A stretch of 64,000 nucleotides of DNA from Cohnella sp. AR92 (lineage in GTDB: Bacteria > Bacillota > Bacilli > Paenibacillales > Paenibacillaceae), in contig NZ_RZJR01000012.1 of the NCBI RefSeq assembly GCF_003990975.1, positions 1 through 64,000 of the forward strand. Direction: 5' to 3'. How positions within the stretch are numbered: the stretch's first letter is position 1; each line of letters begins with the position of its first letter. The notes beneath the pieces are model-generated. The model saw nothing but the letters and a program-made list of their open reading frames with translations. It had not been told where the DNA came from and searched no databases. Of the stretch, positions 60,669 to 64,000 are shown one piece after another. A program made the position numbers and the translations under genes.

Positions 60669-60709
60669 GGAGATGCAAGAAAAGAAGAGAAAGCAAGGTG
60701 TAACCGAAC

Positions 60710-61267
60710 ATGCCCCATTTGTTGATACGAGGAATCGGCCCGGAGCGGGTGAGGGCCGTCAGCCGCGAACTCGTGGCAGAGCTGGCCGCGATCTGCGAGT
60801 GTCCGAACGACTACATAATGCTTGAATGCTTGATGACGACGGCTGTCTTCGATGGCGGAATCGTTCCGTCTTACCCTTTCGTCGAAGTGTCGTGGTTCGA
60901 TCGAGGCTTAGAGGCCCAGGACCGCTTCGCGGAAGCGATTGACCGGCACCTCCGCGTCCAAGGCGATCTTCCGGAGCTTGAGGTCGCTTTTCGTTCTTAT
61001 GAGCGGAGAAATTATTACGCGAACGGCAAGAGCTTCGGCGAGCCGGAGCCGGAATTGGAATCAAGGCCGAATTCAGGCCTGGCGTCGGCGGCAGCTGCGA
61101 CGGATCAGGCAGGGACAAGCTCGGCCCCCGACCGCGAAGAGGAGATGGCGAAGCTCCGCGCGGCCAACCAGAAGCTCGCGGACGAGCTGGGCAAGGCGAG
61201 GAAGACGCTTCGTTCCTCCGCGTTGGAGAGCATGTCGACGAAGCTCAGGGATGCGCTGAGAGAGTAG
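60710..61267 (+). CDS. DUF1904 protein with C-terminal coiled coil
   Basis: In this 185-residue protein the first 105 residues match DUF1904 (PHLLIRGIGPERVRAVS, then YPFVEVSWFDRG), a tautomerase-like small fold. An Ala/Ser/Pro-rich linker and a helical KLRAANQKLADELGKA segment follow, longer than the usual family member of about 110 residues. The function is unknown. It may be co-transcribed with the cob genes 60 bases on. Confidence 0.8.
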   Translation: MPHLLIRGIGPERVRAVSRELVAELAAICECPNDYIMLECLMTTAVFDGGIVPSYPFVEVSWFDRGLEAQDRFAEAIDRHLRVQGDLPELEVAFRSYERRNYYANGKSFGEPEPELESRPNSGLASAAAATDQAGTSSAPDREEEMAKLRAANQKLADELGKARKTLRSSALESMSTKLRDALRE

Positions 61268-61327
61268 CGGGAGACAGCGGATTGTAGGACCGGACTATGG
61301 CAAAAGGATGAAGGGGAGCGACTTAAA

Positions 61328-62383
61328 GTGAGCATAGCGAACATACAAGAAACGGTGCTGCAAATACGCCCGCTCGACGAGGAAGCGAAGCAATCCGCCT
61401 CCCGGCGCTTGGACCGGTTGACGAAGCCGCCGGGGAGCCTGGGCAAGCTGGAGGAGCTGGCGATTCAGATCGCGGGAATAACGGGAGACGCGGAGTGGAA
61501 GCCGCCGGCCAAGGCGATTGTCGTCATGGCAGGCGATCATGGCGTATGCGAAGAAGGAGTGAGCGCCTTCCCGCAGGAAGTGACCGGACAGATGGTCCAT
61601 AATTTCCTTGGCGGCGGGGCGGCGATCAATGTCCTCGCCCGCCAGACGGGCGCGGAAGTCGTCTGCGTCGACATCGGCGTCAAAGGGGAGCTTGCGCACG
61701 AACGGCTGGTCTCGCGCAAGGTGCGGCACGGAACCGCCAACATGGCGAAGGAAGCGGCGATGACGCGGGAGGAAGCGGAGCTCGCGATCGGGCACGGAAT
61801 TCAGCTGGCGAACGATCTGGCGGAGCAAGGAATCGGACTTCTTGCGACGGGAGAGATGGGAATCGGCAATACGACGCCGAGCGCGGCGGTGCTGTCCGTG
61901 CTGGCCGACGTCGACGTGGAGGAAGTCGTCGGGCGGGGCACGGGCATCGACGATGCCGGGCTGCTGCGCAAGCAGGCGACGATTCGCAAGGCGATCGCGC
62001 TCCATGCGCCGGATTCCGGCGACGCCGTTGACGTATTGGCCAAGGTAGGCGGGCTTGAGCTTGCGGGCTTGGCGGGGCTCATTCTGGGCGCGGCGGCGAG
62101 ACGGATTCCGGTCGTGATCGACGGTTTTATCTCCACGGTCGCCGCGCTGGCCGCATGCCGCATCGCTCCGGAAGCGAAGGGCTACCTGATTCCTTCCCAT
62201 CTCTCGGAGGAGAGGGGGCATCGGTATGCGCTGAAGGAACTGGGACTTGAGCCGATGCTGAACCTCCGGATGAGGCTGGGGGAAGGCAGCGGGGCGGTTC
62301 TTGCGTTCCCGCTGATCGAGGCGGCGAGCCGAATCGTGCACGAGATGGCGACATTCGACAGCGCGGGCGTTTCCCGCGGCTAA
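61328..62383 (+). CDS. cobT: Nicotinate-nucleotide-dimethylbenzimidazole phosphoribosyltransferase CobT
   Basis: The 351-residue enzyme activates the lower ligand of cobalamin as alpha-ribazole phosphate. KPPGSLGKLE near 35, VVMAGDHGVCEEGVSA near 62, MGIGNTTPSAA near 177 and MRLGEGSGA near 318, with the catalytic Glu, are family hallmarks. A GTG start follows AAGGGGAG. No cobalamin riboswitch was seen upstream. It leads the cobTUS run. Confidence 0.95.
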   Translation: MSIANIQETVLQIRPLDEEAKQSASRRLDRLTKPPGSLGKLEELAIQIAGITGDAEWKPPAKAIVVMAGDHGVCEEGVSAFPQEVTGQMVHNFLGGGAAINVLARQTGAEVVCVDIGVKGELAHERLVSRKVRHGTANMAKEAAMTREEAELAIGHGIQLANDLAEQGIGLLATGEMGIGNTTPSAAVLSVLADVDVEEVVGRGTGIDDAGLLRKQATIRKAIALHAPDSGDAVDVLAKVGGLELAGLAGLILGAAARRIPVVIDGFISTVAALAACRIAPEAKGYLIPSHLSEERGHRYALKELGLEPMLNLRMRLGEGSGAVLAFPLIEAASRIVHEMATFDSAGVSRG

Positions 62384-62410
62384 GCTCCAAGACAGAGAGG
62401 CGAAGTGCGG

Positions 62411-62977
62411 ATGGTTGTTTTGGTAACGGGCGGAGCCAGGAGCGGCAAAAGCTCCTTCGCCGAGAAATACGCCGCGAAGAAGGGAACGTACGGGGTCTAT
62501 CTTGCGACGGCACAGGCTTTGGACGACGGGATGCGGCGGCGGATCGAGAAGCATCGGAGCCGACGGGAGGATGCGGGCTTCTTATGGGAGACGATGGAAG
62601 AGCCTGTCGAATTGGCGGGCAGGCTGGAGAGCATGGCCGCGAATCCGGCTCCGATCCTGTTGATCGACTGCCTGACCTTGTGGTTGACGAACGTCTTGCT
62701 GGAGGGGGACTGCGAAGACGGCGAGAAGGCGGAGGAGCGGGCGCTGGCACGAGTCGGCGAGCTGGAGCGGGCTTTGCTGGCCTATCCCGGCAAAGTCATT
62801 CTGGTGACGAACGAGGTCGGCGACGGCATCGTGCCGGAATATCCGTTGGGCAGGCTTTACCGCGATCTGGCTGGAGTGCTCAATCAACGCATTGCGGCGA
62901 TCAGCGACGAAGTGTTCTTGGTGACGGCAGGCATTCCGGTCGAGCTAAAGAAGCTTGCTTACCGATGGACGGAATAG
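62411..62977 (+). CDS. cobU: Adenosylcobinamide kinase/guanylyltransferase CobU
   Basis: The 188-residue bifunctional enzyme phosphorylates adenosylcobinamide and transfers GMP to it. P-loop GGARSGKS (about 7-14), KHRSRR near the guanylyl-binding His, and LIDCLTLWLTN and VTNEVGDGIVPEYPLGR are all present. A GTG at 62405 is four bases from GAGAGG and the ATG at 62411 is ten; either could start translation. Confidence 0.94.
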   Translation: MVVLVTGGARSGKSSFAEKYAAKKGTYGVYLATAQALDDGMRRRIEKHRSRREDAGFLWETMEEPVELAGRLESMAANPAPILLIDCLTLWLTNVLLEGDCEDGEKAEERALARVGELERALLAYPGKVILVTNEVGDGIVPEYPLGRLYRDLAGVLNQRIAAISDEVFLVTAGIPVELKKLAYRWTE

Positions 62978-63018
62978 GCGCCGGCGCCGAACGACGGAGA
63001 GGATGACATGAACGAACG

Positions 63019-63846
63019 ATGGCAGGTTCCGTAATCATACGCAATCTCAAAGCATTCGGAGCGGCAATGCAGTTTCTGACCAGGCTGCCCGTCCCTCGCT
63101 GGCTGGCGCCGGTGTCCCACGAAGAAGCGGATTTTCGGCGCAGCACGGCGTACTACCCGGCGGCCGGCTTCGCGATAGGATTCATCTTGGCAGGGTTAGG
63201 CTGGCTGCTCGACTGGGCGCTGCCTCCCTGGCCCGCGGCCGTCCTGCTTACTGTCGCGTGGGTCGGTCTGTCCGGCGGGCTGCACCTGGACGGCTTGATG
63301 GACACGGCCGACGGGCTGCTCAGCCACCGTACCCGAGAGCGGATGCTCGAGATCATGAAAGACAGCCGCGTAGGCGCGATGGGCGTCGCCGCCGGATCGT
63401 TGAGCCTGCTGCTGCGCGCGGCCCTGCTGGCTTCCCTCCTGGAAGCGCCAAGCGAGCTGACCGCGCTCGGCCTTCTGGCCATTCCGATCTGGAGCCGATC
63501 GTTCATGGCGACAGCCATCGCGGGCTGGCCTTACGCCCGCGCGGAAGGCGCAGGCCTTGGCGGCTTGTTCCGCACCGTCAAGGCGAAGCAAGCCCTTGCG
63601 GCCGCGCTTCTCTCGGCCGCGCTGACGAGCGCCGCGCTCGCCGCCTTCGGCGTCTGGGGCGTGGCGGGCTCGGCGCTCGCGCTGCTTGCGGCGGCCGCCA
63701 TCGCTTATGCGATCGGCGCGGCGCTTGCCGCCGCCGTATCGCGCAAGCTCGGCGGCCTGACCGGCGACATCTACGGCGCGCTCAACGAGACGATCGAGCT
63801 TGCGCTGCTTATCGCAGCGGTCGCCTATGCGTCCCATGCCGGATAA
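63019..63846 (+). CDS. cobS: Adenosylcobinamide-GDP ribazoletransferase CobS
   Basis: This 275-residue membrane enzyme joins alpha-ribazole to adenosylcobinamide-GDP. It has several hydrophobic segments and the metal-binding loop GLHLDGLMDTADGLLSHRTRERMLEIMKDSRVGAMG-type block around residues 90-120, with the DGLMDTADG core. The ribosome site GGAGAGG lies 16 bases ahead, further than usual. It is the last cob gene in the window. Confidence 0.9.
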   Translation: MAGSVIIRNLKAFGAAMQFLTRLPVPRWLAPVSHEEADFRRSTAYYPAAGFAIGFILAGLGWLLDWALPPWPAAVLLTVAWVGLSGGLHLDGLMDTADGLLSHRTRERMLEIMKDSRVGAMGVAAGSLSLLLRAALLASLLEAPSELTALGLLAIPIWSRSFMATAIAGWPYARAEGAGLGGLFRTVKAKQALAAALLSAALTSAALAAFGVWGVAGSALALLAAAAIAYAIGAALAAAVSRKLGGLTGDIYGALNETIELALLIAAVAYASHAG

Positions 63847-63943
63847 AAACGCCTCTCGCCCAAATAAAAAATATTTTTTCCTATCAAACCTCAACAATTT
63901 GTTACGAAATGTCTCTATGAAACCAATTGGAAATAAACGGAAG

Positions 63944-63969
63944 GCCTCTGCACGCAGGGGCTTTTTTTG
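63944..63969 (+). terminator. Terminator after cobS
   Basis: GCCTCTG pairs with CAGGGGC around CACG, followed by seven T. It lies about 100 bases after cobS, so the operon ends in the window. Confidence 0.82.
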
Positions 63970-64000
63970 TTGCCTGTCCTAGTATTTTCGCGAAAAATGA

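Noticed and set aside
61268..61327. Cobalamin riboswitch ahead of cobT
   Set aside because: The gap is only 60 bases and shows no B12-box; the cob genes appear to be read from an upstream promoter.

Overview
The window looks like chromosome of a high-GC, spore-forming Firmicute of the Paenibacillaceae (Cohnella- or Paenibacillus-like). The grounds are strong AGGAGG-type ribosome sites, sigma-A promoters, U-tailed hairpin terminators, CcpA-type and preQ1-I regulation, and gene families such as YpsA, YvyF, DUF4179 anti-sigma factors and PAQR proteins. The genus is an inference. No rRNA, tRNA, CRISPR array or prophage was seen.

Layout. 1-430: 3' end of an IS150-type element abutting a short intergenic repeat array. 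500-6800: CapA-like phosphatase, ECF sigma/anti-sigma pair, large secreted multidomain protein. 6876-13415: nucleoside deaminase, then a complete oligopeptide ABC importer operon with an internal terminator after the binding-protein gene. 13512-16590: YpsA, YvyF-like, ThiF-like and CYTH proteins and a small Lys-rich protein. 16740-17040: array of a 31-bp repeat family that recurs near 34.1, 35.3 and 60.0 kb. 17148-23703: Fe-alcohol dehydrogenase, a small membrane-protein gene flanked by three TGTGA-N6-TCACA operators, malic enzyme, SEC-C and coiled-coil proteins. 23744-26373: preQ1-I riboswitch and queCDEF. 27658-31865: a long structured leader ending in a strong terminator, then a Nif3-like protein and an NMT1/THI5-type ABC importer, closed by a 36-bp tandem repeat. 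32116-35736: SPFH + ribbon-helix-helix pair, PAQR protein, degenerate IS1595-like transposase.

35865-41877: a translationally coupled trio (PLP-barrel enzyme, aldonolactone oxidase, MFS exporter), a DUF72 protein with a clamp-binding-like tail, and an MFS transporter. 42014-51045: a purine-type catabolic locus with PucR, a guanine/8-oxoguanine-type deaminase, a BMP-family nucleoside/purine ABC importer and a Rieske oxygenase. 51129-52580: a GH43 + ricin-lectin enzyme under a perfect cre box. 52905-59904: a second catabolic locus (creatininase, PqqC/TenA-fold diiron oxidase, aldehyde dehydrogenase, GlcG/HbpS-like protein, GntR regulator, two [2Fe-2S] ferredoxins, an unknown 100-aa protein), with four GGTATACC operators placed at its promoters. 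A PadR/FtsW-like pair sits inside it. 60222-63846: small basic protein, DUF1904 protein, and cobT-cobU-cobS.

The most interesting candidates are (1) the GntR/GGTATACC locus, which pairs a predicted diiron oxidase with its own ferredoxins and does not match a pathway I know; (2) the roughly 270-nt attenuator-like RNA ahead of the Nif3/ABC operon, which fits no riboswitch class I recognise; and (3) a Rieske oxygenase linked to purine import and deamination, which suggests use of modified (for example N-methylated) purines.
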